Assembly (NCBI RefSeq): GCF_017355785.1
Contig: NZ_JAFEWE010000003.1
Coordinates: 534,643-598,642, forward strand
DNA length: 64,000 nucleotides
Reading direction: 5' to 3'
Source of the DNA: Desertivirga arenae
Lineage (GTDB): Bacteria; Bacteroidota; Bacteroidia; Sphingobacteriales; Sphingobacteriaceae
Within the stretch, counting starts at the first letter, position 1. Every line of letters starts with the position of its first letter. The translations under genes and the position numbers were made by a program. Under the pieces are notes generated by a model. It did not search any database, had not been told where the DNA came from, and was given only the letters and a program-made list of their open reading frames with translations. Positions 18,539 to 27,671 of this stretch are shown here, in pieces.

Positions 18539-18961
18539 ATGCTTACTATTCATCCCTATTTAAATTTTTCCGGCAACACTCTTGAAGCCTTTAATTTCTA
18601 CAAGAAAGTATTTGGCGGAGAGTTCTCGCTTGTGTTACGGTTTAGAGATACATCCGAGGCAGGTCGTGTTCCTGAGGAACATCTGGATAAACTAATGCAC
18701 ATAGCACTTCCTGTAGGTCAAAGTGTTTTAATGGCTACCGATGCCCTGCCCGAGATGGGTCACCATCTTCAGCCGGGCAATAATTTTCACATTTCTATCA
18801 TGCCTGATAACAAGCGGGAAGCCGAGCGTATCTTTAATGAGCTATCTGAAGACGGAAAAATCTCAGTACAATTCCAAAAAGAATCATGGGGAGAATATTT
18901 CGGCATGTTTACCGACAAATTCGGAATGAACTGGATGGTTAATTGTAAAGCAGAAGATTAA
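18539..18961 (+). CDS. VOC-family protein (PhnB-like)
   Basis: A 140-residue vicinal oxygen chelate protein of the PhnB/3-demethylubiquinone methyltransferase-like group. Recognition rests on IHPYLNFSGNTLEAFNFYKK at the start, MATDALP in the centre, and WGEYFGMFTDKFGMNWMVN at the end, which is nearly invariant in the group. Members bind small ligands, sometimes via metal; no activity can be assigned. It sits between two SRPBCC genes. Confidence 0.9.
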   Translation: MLTIHPYLNFSGNTLEAFNFYKKVFGGEFSLVLRFRDTSEAGRVPEEHLDKLMHIALPVGQSVLMATDALPEMGHHLQPGNNFHISIMPDNKREAERIFNELSEDGKISVQFQKESWGEYFGMFTDKFGMNWMVNCKAED

Positions 18962-18996
18962 ATAATAGAAGTATATTTAATTAAATTACGTTTACC

Positions 18997-19443
18997 ATGA
19001 AAACAGTAGAATCAATTAAGAGAACTCTAACTCTTAATGCTCCTAAAGAGAAGGTGTGGGAAGTATTGACAAAGGACGAATACACCCGTGAATGGTATAA
19101 AGAATTCAGCGAGGGGTCTCATGCAAAGAGCGATTGGAGGGAAGGTAGCAAGATTACCTTTCAAGATTTAAGCGGACAAGGAATTATAGGGGTAATAACT
19201 GTTCTTCAGCCCCATGAGCATCTCGAATTTAGGTACAATGGTATTTTAAATAAGGGAGTTGAAGACTTTGAGAGTGAAGAAGCTGTGGCTGTAAAAGGCT
19301 TTAAGGAACTATACCTTATCAAGGAAACAGATGGCGTTTGTACGCTGAAAATTGAAAGCGATATGAACGAAGAATATGTCCAGATGATGGAAGAAGCCTG
19401 GGACAGGGCGTTGAAAGTTCTGAAAACATTAGCTGAGGGCTAA
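18997..19443 (+). CDS. SRPBCC/AHSA1-type protein
   Basis: A 148-residue single START-like domain of the AHSA1/CalC subgroup. TLTLNAPKEKVWEVLTKDEYTREWY at the N-terminus and the long last helix (VQMMEEAWDRALKVLKTLAEG) are characteristic. Unlike the SRPBCC protein at 17976, it has no membrane anchor. It follows the VOC gene by about 35 bases. The function is unknown. Confidence 0.87.
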   Translation: MKTVESIKRTLTLNAPKEKVWEVLTKDEYTREWYKEFSEGSHAKSDWREGSKITFQDLSGQGIIGVITVLQPHEHLEFRYNGILNKGVEDFESEEAVAVKGFKELYLIKETDGVCTLKIESDMNEEYVQMMEEAWDRALKVLKTLAEG

Positions 19444-19523
19444 AAGAATTGTGATCAAATAATAATTAAGGGAGTTGTGGATTAACCCTCATGGTAATTC
19501 GCAACTCTCTCACTCGCTGATCA

Positions 19524-19934
19524 ATGGAAAAACTAGTATTAACCGAGTCAATAGATTTATTTTGCATTAGGGCAAAGTCCTTTCCTGAAGGCATTAAAGA
19601 TGCATTCGATACGCTTTCAAATCTGTTAACTGATTCTTCCTCAGAAAGAATATTTTATGGTATCTCCTACCCTGATGAAAAAGGTTCTATTGTTTATAAA
19701 GCGGCCGTGGAACAAAAAGCAGAAGAAGATCTGGATAAAGCAGAATTAGAAAAATTTACTATTCCTTCCGGTATTTATTTAACAGAGAAAATTGAAGACT
19801 TTATGCATAATATCCCGGCAATTGGAGATTGCTTTATGAGACTTCTTGCCAATCCTGAAATTGACCGGTTTCCCTGCATCGAGTGGTACAATAACAGCAA
19901 GGACGTGATCTGTTTGGTAAAGCTTAAAGATTGA
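19524..19934 (+). CDS. GyrI-like small-molecule-binding protein
   Basis: A 136-residue protein without a DNA-binding domain. The pattern (DLFCIRAKSFPEGIKDAFDTL, then FYGISYPDEKGSIVYKAAVE, then FTIPSGIYLTEKIEDF) resembles the GyrI-like/AraC effector-binding fold often annotated as transcriptional regulator in Bacteroidetes. It is the last gene of the plus-strand cluster and is followed by a convergent TPR gene. The role is not known. Confidence 0.65.
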   Translation: MEKLVLTESIDLFCIRAKSFPEGIKDAFDTLSNLLTDSSSERIFYGISYPDEKGSIVYKAAVEQKAEEDLDKAELEKFTIPSGIYLTEKIEDFMHNIPAIGDCFMRLLANPEIDRFPCIEWYNNSKDVICLVKLKD

Positions 19935-19976
19935 CAGCTTTCCTAAATAGTAAGCTGTAAAATAAGATCTGAGTAT

Positions 19977-20465
19977 TTATAACTGCAGGTTACGCTTGTA
20001 TTCACAACTTTCGATTGCCTTCTTATAATCTTCCAGCGTATCGAAGTTCAGGCATCTTTGAATGGCTTTCTTGTAACACAAGATCGCTTCATCATAATTC
20101 AACTGGAATTCTTCAGCTATACCAAGACGATAGTATATTATAGACTTATCTACAAGAGGAATATGCAATGCTTGATCGGCTATAGGCCTGATCTTGGACC
20201 ATTCCTCCAGGTTTGTATACAGAATAATTAAATTACTGTAAGGATGAGGATAGTACTTGTTAGTCTTAAGTGCTTTAAAAAAATGGTTCTTTGCCCGCTC
20301 ATAATCGTCAAGTTGCGTACGATAGATCCAACCCAGGGAATTGTGAGCAGGAACATAGTCTGGCTCTTCATTAATGATAGACTCCAGCAACTGTTTAGCG
20401 TGAACATAGTTAGCGTTACGAATAGCTTCCTCTGCTTCCAGGTAAATATCTTCTAAATGGATCAT
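19977..20465 (-). CDS. Tetratricopeptide-repeat protein
   Basis: A 162-residue all-helical protein with about three TPR units. The best is YVPAHNSLGWIYRTQLDDYERAKNHFFKAL at about 37-66, and IIYYRLGIAEEFQLNYDEAILCYKKAI follows at about 109-135. It has no signal peptide, so it is probably cytoplasmic. The gene is alone on its strand. TPRs mediate protein contacts; no partner is evident. Confidence 0.85.
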   Translation of the reverse strand: MIHLEDIYLEAEEAIRNANYVHAKQLLESIINEEPDYVPAHNSLGWIYRTQLDDYERAKNHFFKALKTNKYYPHPYSNLIILYTNLEEWSKIRPIADQALHIPLVDKSIIYYRLGIAEEFQLNYDEAILCYKKAIQRCLNFDTLEDYKKAIESCEYKRNLQL

Positions 20466-20586
20466 TTCTTCTCACAAAACTAAGCCACAAAGTTAAATAT
20501 CATACCGATAAAACAAATCGCCCGGGCTTGTTTCATAATTTCATCCTCCAATATTCTTTCTACCTTAGACATAAATTGGACATTAG

Positions 20587-21009
20587 ATGAAGTTATACCA
20601 AAGATCGTTAAGACTAAAAGCAAGAAGAAGAGGGTTTCATATCATTACTTCGGAGGTGGCTCAGGCGTTGCCGGAAATAATTACTATCAAAGCAGGAATG
20701 TGTCAGGTATTCATTCAACATACTTCAGCCTCTCTTACCATAAATGAAAACGCAGATCCCACCGTAAGGCAAGATTTCGAAATGTTCTTTAATAAAACCG
20801 TTAAGGAGAATGATCCGGATTATCTGCATGATTATGAGGGATCTGACGATATGCCTGCTCATTTAAAAGCATCGATCCTGAGCTGTTCTGTTATGATACC
20901 CGTTAGTAATGGAAGGTTGGCGTTAGGAACGTGGCAGGGTATTTACCTTTGCGAACATCGAGATCAGGGAGGTGAAAGGAACTTAGTGATAAGCTTATGG
21001 GGTGACTAA
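20587..21009 (+). CDS. YjbQ-family (UPF0047) protein
   Basis: A 140-residue protein with the UPF0047 signature region FIQHTSASLTINENADPTV and the C-terminal LGTWQGIYLCEHRDQGG. The family has a conserved His/Glu metal site and is often called secondary thiamine-phosphate synthase, from weak complementation data on homologues. No thiamine gene is nearby. It ends before a terminator hairpin. Confidence 0.93.
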   Translation: MKLYQRSLRLKARRRGFHIITSEVAQALPEIITIKAGMCQVFIQHTSASLTINENADPTVRQDFEMFFNKTVKENDPDYLHDYEGSDDMPAHLKASILSCSVMIPVSNGRLALGTWQGIYLCEHRDQGGERNLVISLWGD

Positions 21010-21030
21010 GGCTATCGATGAAAGCATAAA

Positions 21031-21061
21031 AAAGCACAGTTTCTTTTTGAAACCGTGCTTT
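21031..21061. terminator. Terminator hairpin between yjbQ and osmC-like genes
   Basis: Arms 21031-21042 and 21050-21061 pair over 12 positions with one mismatch, around a T-rich loop. It lies between convergent genes. Confidence 0.75.
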
Positions 21062-21079
21062 ATATTATTTAAACTGAGA

Positions 21080-21514
21080 CTAGCCTAACTTTGCCTCAAG
21101 CGTGATAGCTACTGAACTTAATGCTTTACTTACCGGACATCCAGCTTTGGCTGCATTAGCAAGCTCTTGAAACTGCTCTTCAGAAATACCCGGAACCTTA
21201 GCCTCAAGTTTCAAAGTGATAGCAGTAATACTAAAACCACCCTCTGATGGATCAACACGAACAGCTGCTTCAGTTTTTAGTTCTTCAGGAACAAAACCAG
21301 CTCCTGATAATTGAAAGCTTAAAGCCATTGTAAAACATCCCGCATGTGCTGCAGCGATTAACTCTTCAGGGTTTGTTCCTGCTTTACCGTCTTCGCTTTC
21401 AAAACGTGCTGCAAATGAATAAGGGGTGTTACTTAATACTCCACTTGTTGAAGTTAAGGTTCCTTTTCCTTCTTTACCGGAGCCGTTCCAAACGGCAGAT
21501 GATCTTCTAATCAT
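21080..21514 (-). CDS. OsmC/Ohr-family peroxiredoxin-like protein
   Basis: A 144-residue protein from the ATG at 21514 (MIRRSSAVWNGSGKEGKG). An upstream in-frame ATG at 21562 would add a non-homologous segment. It has the two conserved redox cysteines of OsmC: the first in AAHAGCFTMALS and the second in NAAKAGCPVSKAL. These proteins reduce organic hydroperoxides and are usually stress-induced. The gene precedes, and is convergent with, the UPF0047 gene. Confidence 0.94.
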   Translation of the reverse strand: MIRRSSAVWNGSGKEGKGTLTSTSGVLSNTPYSFAARFESEDGKAGTNPEELIAAAHAGCFTMALSFQLSGAGFVPEELKTEAAVRVDPSEGGFSITAITLKLEAKVPGISEEQFQELANAAKAGCPVSKALSSVAITLEAKLG

Positions 21515-21578
21515 ATTGAAATTATTTGTTGCTAAAATTAAAACTTCAACATTCAATTCCAAACGAAGTTTTAACCAT

Positions 21579-22181
21579 CTAAAGTAAAATTTTACTGCTT
21601 ACTTCTTTGTCAATTGTGATATAACCGGGGTAAGTGATCTTTTTGCCACCCAAGCCGATAGTTGGCTTAATTTTAATGGTCATTATTCCTTTGTCTTCTT
21701 TTCCGCTTTTGCCTGCTGTTATAAAATCTGCAATATCCTGGGCGGCTTTAGTATCTGAAAGCAGATCGTAAATATTCGAATTAAGTTTGATGGGCACGGT
21801 GGTTTGACCTCCACCAGGTTCAACTGCGATCGCCTGATTAACTAAGCCTTCTGCAAGCTGATGGTTCTTAAAAAGTATCTTGTACTCAAACTGGTTAATT
21901 GCGGCGAGGTCAGCAGAAGGATTAGTTACCTTTAAATTTAACTTTGCGGAAAACGGTACATCTCTTCGAAGCAGGGCAAGCGCTAACCGTGGTGCCTTGG
22001 CATAATCAAAGCCCTTCTCGCCCACCAGGTTCATAACCGGAACATTAGCAATCGAAACACTGTCTGCAGAGAGCAAATCATACTTACATTTTTCAAAAGC
22101 TTTTAATTGCTCAACTTGTTTATTAATGCCGCAGGCTGCTAACAGCAGGATAACACTGCAGGACAAAATCAATTTCTTCAT
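21579..22181 (-). CDS. Lipoprotein with LEA14-like domain
   Basis: A 200-residue protein with a type II signal peptide (lipobox LLAAC, Cys about 17). A beta-sandwich resembling the water-stress/LEA_2 domain follows (about 60-190, with FSAKLNLKVTNPSADLAAINQFEYKI). Such domains bind or shield membranes or proteins, and the exact role is unknown. It lies 64 bases upstream of osmC on the same strand, so it may be co-transcribed. Confidence 0.8.
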   Translation of the reverse strand: MKKLILSCSVILLLAACGINKQVEQLKAFEKCKYDLLSADSVSIANVPVMNLVGEKGFDYAKAPRLALALLRRDVPFSAKLNLKVTNPSADLAAINQFEYKILFKNHQLAEGLVNQAIAVEPGGGQTTVPIKLNSNIYDLLSDTKAAQDIADFITAGKSGKEDKGIMTIKIKPTIGLGGKKITYPGYITIDKEVSSKILL

Positions 22182-22262
22182 GGTTTCTTTAACGTAATTT
22201 GTAAATAAAGTGTGTGTTTCTTTTTTTAAGACGATAGAAATTGCAATAAGGTTTAATGCTTT

Positions 22263-22973
22263 TTAAAAGAAGTTGGAGAGGATCATGGCCACCGCTGCCC
22301 CAATGAGGGTATTAATAAAATTAACAGCATTATTACCCAGGATCCCCTTGCGTTCCCAGGTAGCGCCAAGAACGGAATCACTCAGATTTCCGACTAATCC
22401 GGCAACTATGATGGTAAAACTCCACGGTAAATTATTGCTGTAGTAGAAAAAAATACTAGCGACAAGTATGCTTCCAGCCAACCCCGCGATAGTCCCTTCA
22501 AGACTTATTACACCATCCAGGCCACGTTGGTCATTTTTAAAAGTCAGTACATTAAAATATCTGCTACCATAAACGTTTCCCAGCTCGGAAGATAGCGTGT
22601 CAGCCGTTGCGGAAGAAAAAGCTCCTGCAATCCCAGCATGAATAAAGCCATTCCACTCTGGAAAAAACAAGGCGCAGTACCCTATCAGAGCAGCTATACC
22701 TCCATTTGCCAATACCTGGCGTACATCCCTTTTTCCATGATTTGCTTCACGAAGGCCAAGTTTTTCTTTAGAGGTCTTTCGCCATGAAGTTGCCAGGGTT
22801 GCAAGCAAAAAAAATGCGCCAAGCATAAGTATGCCTGGATAACCTGCACCTGAGAAAACCCCAATCGCGACAATACCTCCGGCCAAAGTTCCAGCTGCTG
22901 TCAACTTTTGAGCACGATACACCAGGAGCATTAAGAGAATTAAGGTAGACAGAGGAACTATATATTGAGACAT
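22263..22973 (-). CDS. DUF92-family integral membrane protein
   Basis: A 236-residue protein from the ATG at 22973 (MSQYIVPLSTLILL); the frame is open further upstream to 23039, but that extension is Cys/Tyr-rich and unlikely. There are about six hydrophobic segments. ATADTLSSELGNVYG and GTIAGLAGS are the usual DUF92 motifs. The family includes plant phytyl-phosphate kinase-like VTE6, but the function of the bacterial branch is not established. Confidence 0.88.
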   Translation of the reverse strand: MSQYIVPLSTLILLMLLVYRAQKLTAAGTLAGGIVAIGVFSGAGYPGILMLGAFFLLATLATSWRKTSKEKLGLREANHGKRDVRQVLANGGIAALIGYCALFFPEWNGFIHAGIAGAFSSATADTLSSELGNVYGSRYFNVLTFKNDQRGLDGVISLEGTIAGLAGSILVASIFFYYSNNLPWSFTIIVAGLVGNLSDSVLGATWERKGILGNNAVNFINTLIGAAVAMILSNFF

Positions 22974-23104
22974 TTGAATTAAACGATAGGCTTTTTTACA
23001 ATAATAGCACTTGAAAAACAATATAATTACCATTAGCAATAAAAATCGTTTGAAAGCTTACTCATTAGCCCTACTTTTGCGGCCAATCTTTTGGAAACGT
23101 TTTG

Positions 23105-24253
23105 ATGGACAAGAGTCGGTACAGAGCATTTTTAACAATATTCTTTTTTATAGCAGGGGTTTGTTTTTCCACCTGGGCATCACGGATACCCACCGTAAAA
23201 GCAAGCTTTCATCTTAATGATGCTGAATTAGGTACTTTACTTTTGACTATGCCCATATCCTCACTGATAGGTTTACCTATATCAGGCTTTCTGGTTTCAA
23301 GGTTTGATAGTCGCGTGCCACTTACTATAGCATTTCTCGGGCATGCTTTGGCCCTCACCCTTATAGGATTTGCAAGCTCGCTTATAGTTCTTGTTGCTTC
23401 AGTTGCACTTTTCTCTTTTAGCACCAGGATCTTAAACATCTCTATGAACACGCAGGCTATCACTATTCAAAAGATGTATGACCGTAAAATTAACGGATCA
23501 TTTCACGCGCTTTGGAGTACAGGAGGGATAGTAGGTATAAGTTTTTCTACACTGTTGCTAAAGCTGCATGTTCCTATTCACATCCATTTCAGCATTGTTG
23601 CAGCATTTACCGCCATTGCCACTTTAATATTTTCCAATCATCTGCTCAAAGGTGACAGGTCAGAAAAGGGCAACAAAATTATTATTGGGAAGCCCGATCC
23701 TTTTGTTCTCTACCTTGGGGTAATCGTCTTCTTTTCAGCAGTGTGTGAGGGAGGAATGTTCGATTGGAGTGGGATCTATTTTAAGGAAGTTGTTGGCGAA
23801 GACATTTTCACCGCAGGCTACCTCATCTTCATGACATTCATGGCGCTCTCCCGTTTTGTTTCCGATCGTATTGTTGAAAGAATAGGGATGGCAAAAACTT
23901 ATATTCTAAGTTCAGCACTAATCGTATCGGGAATACTTTTGGCTATTCTTTTTCCTCATTTCTGGTCAGCTCTTGTCGGTTTTTCTCTTGTCGGTTTTGG
24001 AACCGCCTCCGTCATCCCTATGACCTTTACTCTTGCCGGAACCTCTAAGAAGTACTCTCCCGGACTAGCTATATCCATCGTAACTACTTATGTTATTGTT
24101 GGAATGTTGCTGGGCCCGCCACTCATCGGCTATATAGCTCATGCTTTTGGTTTGCAAAGAGCTTTTATTGCCTTTGCCATAGCGGGTTTAATGATAACTC
24201 CGATGTCCAGGATGTTCTTTGCGCATAAAAGAAAGATAGAGGCTGCCGACTAG
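23105..24253 (+). CDS. MFS transporter
   Basis: A 382-residue protein with about 12 hydrophobic segments in two six-helix halves. ADDR-type loop motifs are weak, but FSTWASRIPTVKASFHLNDAELG at the N-terminus is characteristic of the YbjJ-like group. The ATG at 23105 is one codon after the upstream TTG. It is divergent from DUF92 and convergent with prmC: the two stops use the same CTAG palindrome (24250-24253). The substrate is unknown. Confidence 0.88.
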   Translation: MDKSRYRAFLTIFFFIAGVCFSTWASRIPTVKASFHLNDAELGTLLLTMPISSLIGLPISGFLVSRFDSRVPLTIAFLGHALALTLIGFASSLIVLVASVALFSFSTRILNISMNTQAITIQKMYDRKINGSFHALWSTGGIVGISFSTLLLKLHVPIHIHFSIVAAFTAIATLIFSNHLLKGDRSEKGNKIIIGKPDPFVLYLGVIVFFSAVCEGGMFDWSGIYFKEVVGEDIFTAGYLIFMTFMALSRFVSDRIVERIGMAKTYILSSALIVSGILLAILFPHFWSALVGFSLVGFGTASVIPMTFTLAGTSKKYSPGLAISIVTTYVIVGMLLGPPLIGYIAHAFGLQRAFIAFAIAGLMITPMSRMFFAHKRKIEAAD

Positions 24254-25107
24254 TTTATCCAGGCCTTGATCATTCGCTCTTTCCCCTGTAAGTCGGTACG
24301 AATCTCAGAATGAAAGCCTTTTTCCTTCAGCATGCTCTGGGTGTCCTTTCCTAAAGCCTCGTTGATTTCAAGGAACAGCAAACCATTTTCGCTTAAGTGC
24401 TTGACTGCGAAGTCGGCGATTTTGTTATAAAAAAGCAGAGGATTGTCATTAGGAACGAAGAGTGCGGTATGAGGCTCATGTTCCAGGACATTTTTGTGCA
24501 TTTGTTCTTTTTCGTTCTCGGCAATATAAGGTGGATTACTAATGATAAAATCAAATGTTAGAGGTAATAGATTGAACGATTCCTTCAGGATATCAGCAAG
24601 AAAAAAATGAACCTCTGTCTGATTTAAAACTGCATTTTGAACTGCTGTATCCACAGCTTCCTGAGAGATGTCACAGGCACAAACTTCCGCTCCCGGAAGG
24701 TTTTTCTTTATAGCAATAGGGATACAACCAGTACCCGTACCAAGATCAATAATATTAAGGGCGCGCTGTTTGCCTTCTTTCACGCATTCTAACACCCAGA
24801 AAACTAACTCTTCGGTTTCTGGTCTTGGTATCAGAACGCTTGAATTTACTTTGAATCGCATTCCATAAAAGTCGGCTTCTCCCAATACATATTGTAATGG
24901 CTTACCAAAGCGTAACTCATCAAGCACTCTGATCAATGACGTTTCTTCCTGCAAAGTCAAATCATGCCCCTTATGAAGCATAACATAGCTTTTGCTTTGA
25001 TTACAGATAAATTGAACGGCTAACTGTGCAATATTCCTGGCTTCCTCTCTATCATACATTGGAGGAAGCTGATCTACGTAAATACTTTCAATTTCGGCTA
25101 TGGTCAT
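24250..25107 (-). CDS. prmC: Release factor glutamine methyltransferase PrmC (HemK)
   Basis: A 285-residue SAM-dependent methyltransferase that modifies the Gln of the GGQ motif in release factors. It has SVLIPRPETEELV, the SAM-binding IDLGTGTGCIPIAI and the catalytic NPPY. The N-terminal helical domain (1-80) binds the release factor. It shares the last four bases with the convergent MFS gene. prfA and prfB are not in the window. Confidence 0.96.
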   Translation of the reverse strand: MTIAEIESIYVDQLPPMYDREEARNIAQLAVQFICNQSKSYVMLHKGHDLTLQEETSLIRVLDELRFGKPLQYVLGEADFYGMRFKVNSSVLIPRPETEELVFWVLECVKEGKQRALNIIDLGTGTGCIPIAIKKNLPGAEVCACDISQEAVDTAVQNAVLNQTEVHFFLADILKESFNLLPLTFDFIISNPPYIAENEKEQMHKNVLEHEPHTALFVPNDNPLLFYNKIADFAVKHLSENGLLFLEINEALGKDTQSMLKEKGFHSEIRTDLQGKERMIKAWIN

Positions 25108-25206
25108 AGTTTGGCAAAGTAATCAGAAATAGCCTTAGGCTAATATATTTTTTATCACTTTTGTTAAGCGTTTTTATACAATTAAGTTTTAGAAGAATTA
25201 CAATTT

Positions 25207-26253
25207 GTGAATTTAGAAAGATACATGCGACGCTGTTTAGATCTGGCTGAATTGGGGGCTGGACATGTAAGTCCGAACCCGATGGTGGGATCTGTAATAG
25301 TTCATAATGATAAGATAATAGGAGAAGGTTATCATCAGCAGTATGGTCAAAGCCACGCCGAAGTAAATGCTATAAATGCGGTTATAGATATTTTTGGAGA
25401 TCAAGCCGAAGCTTTGCTAAGGGAGTCAACACTGTTTGTGACTTTGGAACCTTGTGCACATTTTGGAAAAACGCCTCCTTGTGCCGACTTGATTATCAGG
25501 CATGGAATCCCGAAGGTTGTTATAGGTTGTCCTGATCCCTTTGAACATGTAAATGGAAGAGGAATTGAAAAATTGCGGAATGCAGGTGTTATTGTGGAGG
25601 AAGATATACTCAGAGAAGATTGTGAATTTCTAAACCGGCGTTTTTTTACAAGGGTTCGAAAACAACGTCCTTACATCATTTTAAAATGGGCGCAAACAGC
25701 CGATCTTTATTTTGCTCCGGAGGGAAATGAACAAAAATGGATAAGTTCTCACCTTGCCAAGACCTTATCTCATAAATGGAGATCTGAGGAAGATGCGATC
25801 CTGGTAGGGAAGAAAACAGCCTTAATTGACAACCCGCAACTTAACGTACGGGAGTGGCCCGGAAGGAATCCAAAGCGTATAGTGATCGATCGCAATCTTG
25901 ATCTTCCGGAAGATCTTAAGTTGTTCGATCAATCCCAGGATACGATCGTTTTTAACAGCAAAAAGACCTATGTTAAGAACAAAATAAAATATTTGGAATT
26001 AGAAGATTTCGATCACTATTTACCGCAACTTATCTCCTATCAGCTTTACCTGATGGATGTTCAATCCTTGATTGTTGAGGGTGGAGTAAAAACCCTGGAG
26101 CTATTCATAAAGGCAGGTTTATGGGATGAAGCCAGAGTGTTTACCAGTGAGGAATATTGGGGAAAAGGTTTAAAGGCTCCGGAAATTAACCGACGACAGG
26201 CCAGTAGGACGAAGGTGGAAACAGATGTTTTAGAGGTCTTTTTTAACAAGTAA
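25207..26253 (+). CDS. ribD: Bifunctional riboflavin biosynthesis deaminase/reductase RibD
   Basis: A 348-residue protein combining two steps of riboflavin synthesis. The N-terminal cytidine-deaminase domain has the zinc motifs SHAEVNAI and EPCAHFGKTPPCADL. The C-terminal reductase domain (about 150-345) has RPYIILKWAQTAD and LIVEGGVKTLELF. The start is GTG at 25207, chosen because homologues begin six residues before the first internal Met (RYM). No FMN riboswitch was recognised upstream. Other rib genes are not adjacent. Confidence 0.96.
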   Translation: MNLERYMRRCLDLAELGAGHVSPNPMVGSVIVHNDKIIGEGYHQQYGQSHAEVNAINAVIDIFGDQAEALLRESTLFVTLEPCAHFGKTPPCADLIIRHGIPKVVIGCPDPFEHVNGRGIEKLRNAGVIVEEDILREDCEFLNRRFFTRVRKQRPYIILKWAQTADLYFAPEGNEQKWISSHLAKTLSHKWRSEEDAILVGKKTALIDNPQLNVREWPGRNPKRIVIDRNLDLPEDLKLFDQSQDTIVFNSKKTYVKNKIKYLELEDFDHYLPQLISYQLYLMDVQSLIVEGGVKTLELFIKAGLWDEARVFTSEEYWGKGLKAPEINRRQASRTKVETDVLEVFFNK

Positions 26254-26281
26254 TAATTCTTGATTAAATAACATAATAATA

Positions 26282-26620
26282 ATGGCAGTATTAAAATACA
26301 GTGAGGCAGAGGTACAACATCCTTCTGAAGGAATTGAACGCAGATTAGTCCATTTAGATAAAATGCTTACCGCGGTGTTAGATTTTAGTAATGGACCTCA
26401 AACAGAACCTGATCCGATGCACTCCCATCCCCATGAACAAACTAGTTATATTGCAGAGGGCGAGGTACTCTTTTTTATGGAAGGAGAAGAAACCCAACAT
26501 CTTAAAGCAGGTGACTTGTTCTATGTGCCTTCAAATAAAAGGCACTGTATACAGTTGCTAACAAAGACAGCCAGGCTGGTTGATAGCTTTTCTCCTGTTC
26601 GTGAAGACTTTTTAAAGTAA
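26282..26620 (+). CDS. Cupin-domain protein
   Basis: A 112-residue single cupin. The first motif is MHSHPHEQTSYIAEGEVLFFMEG with three likely metal ligands (HxH and E). The second motif is LKAGDLFYVPSNKRHCIQLL. Small cupins of this type are binding proteins or enzymes of unassigned substrate. It lies 28 bases after ribD on the same strand, so it is possibly co-transcribed. Confidence 0.9.
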   Translation: MAVLKYSEAEVQHPSEGIERRLVHLDKMLTAVLDFSNGPQTEPDPMHSHPHEQTSYIAEGEVLFFMEGEETQHLKAGDLFYVPSNKRHCIQLLTKTARLVDSFSPVREDFLK

Positions 26621-26642
26621 AAAGATCAATAGGCCAACGTAA

Positions 26643-27434
26643 TTAATCGTTCTCTACAGCGGCGAATGCATTAGCGGTTACTAGTTTAACCGCTTCATCC
26701 ATTTGATCCAGTACCAATCCCATCAGGGGAAGATATTCCTTACTTTCCTCACTCGGCAACGTATTGATCAGGTACATTAAACCTTTCATCGTAGCTACCG
26801 GACCACTGATCTGGTGTGACATTACAGTAGCGAGCGATTGTAACTGCTTGTTTTGAGCGTCGTATTTTTCCCTCAACATTTCTTCTGAGCTTTGCATGTT
26901 TTTTTTCTGATCATTTACCAGGTTTAGAGCTATTCTTAATTCCAGAAGGTAAATGACATGAGTTGAAAGCATTTTTAGGCTCTCAATTTGATAGGTGCTT
27001 AGTTGTTTGGCATTAGAATCAATTATACAAAGTGTACCGATATTATAGCCCGCATGAGTCTTCACTGGCATTCCTGCGTAAAACCTTATGTGAGGCTCAC
27101 CGGTAACAAAGGGACTGTTCTGGTACTTAGAGTGTTTGCTAGCATCAGGGATGATGACCAGGTCATCTTGCTGAATAGTATCTACGCAAAAGGTTTGGCC
27201 TAAAGGCACACTTTCGACATCTATACCTTTTTTTGCAATCAAAATTTGATTTATATCATCCATCAATGATACATAAGCAGTAGGGACGTCACAGATCTTA
27301 GATACCATTGCCACCACGTCTTCCAAATTTTTCAGATTCTCTATATCCTGCTCCAAATATCGTTTGGCTGCAGCAACCCTTAAATGCTCGTTTACAAATT
27401 GATTTTCAACACCCCCGATGTCTACTAAACTCAT
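26643..27434 (-). CDS. GAF-domain protein with HisKA-like helix but no ATPase domain
   Basis: A 263-residue protein. Residues about 25-165 are a GAF sensor domain (KICDVPTAYVSLMDD, then GEPHIRFYAGMPVKTHAGYNIGTLCIID). A coiled coil follows, then MSHQISGPVATMKG, which resembles the H-box of histidine kinases with the His retained. The chain ends about 50 residues later, before any HATPase_c domain. It could be a degenerate sensor, a phosphotransfer protein or a dimerisation adaptor. No response regulator is adjacent. Confidence 0.85.
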   Translation of the reverse strand: MSLVDIGGVENQFVNEHLRVAAAKRYLEQDIENLKNLEDVVAMVSKICDVPTAYVSLMDDINQILIAKKGIDVESVPLGQTFCVDTIQQDDLVIIPDASKHSKYQNSPFVTGEPHIRFYAGMPVKTHAGYNIGTLCIIDSNAKQLSTYQIESLKMLSTHVIYLLELRIALNLVNDQKKNMQSSEEMLREKYDAQNKQLQSLATVMSHQISGPVATMKGLMYLINTLPSEESKEYLPLMGLVLDQMDEAVKLVTANAFAAVEND

Positions 27435-27671
27435 ACAATTAATTCCTTAGGGTAAATTAAAGGATTTTTATTGTAGCAAAACAAATTTTACGGGAGTTTT
27501 TTTTACATATTGGGCAATCCCATCCCCTACGCACACTTCCAAACAAAGACAAATATCAACCTAAGCACCTGATTACAAATATTTTGAAACCAATCACAAA
27601 GGATTGAAAATTATTTAAAAAAAATCAAACCAAAATCATGCCTCTCTGTTGAAGAAAAATCTTTTTTTAAA

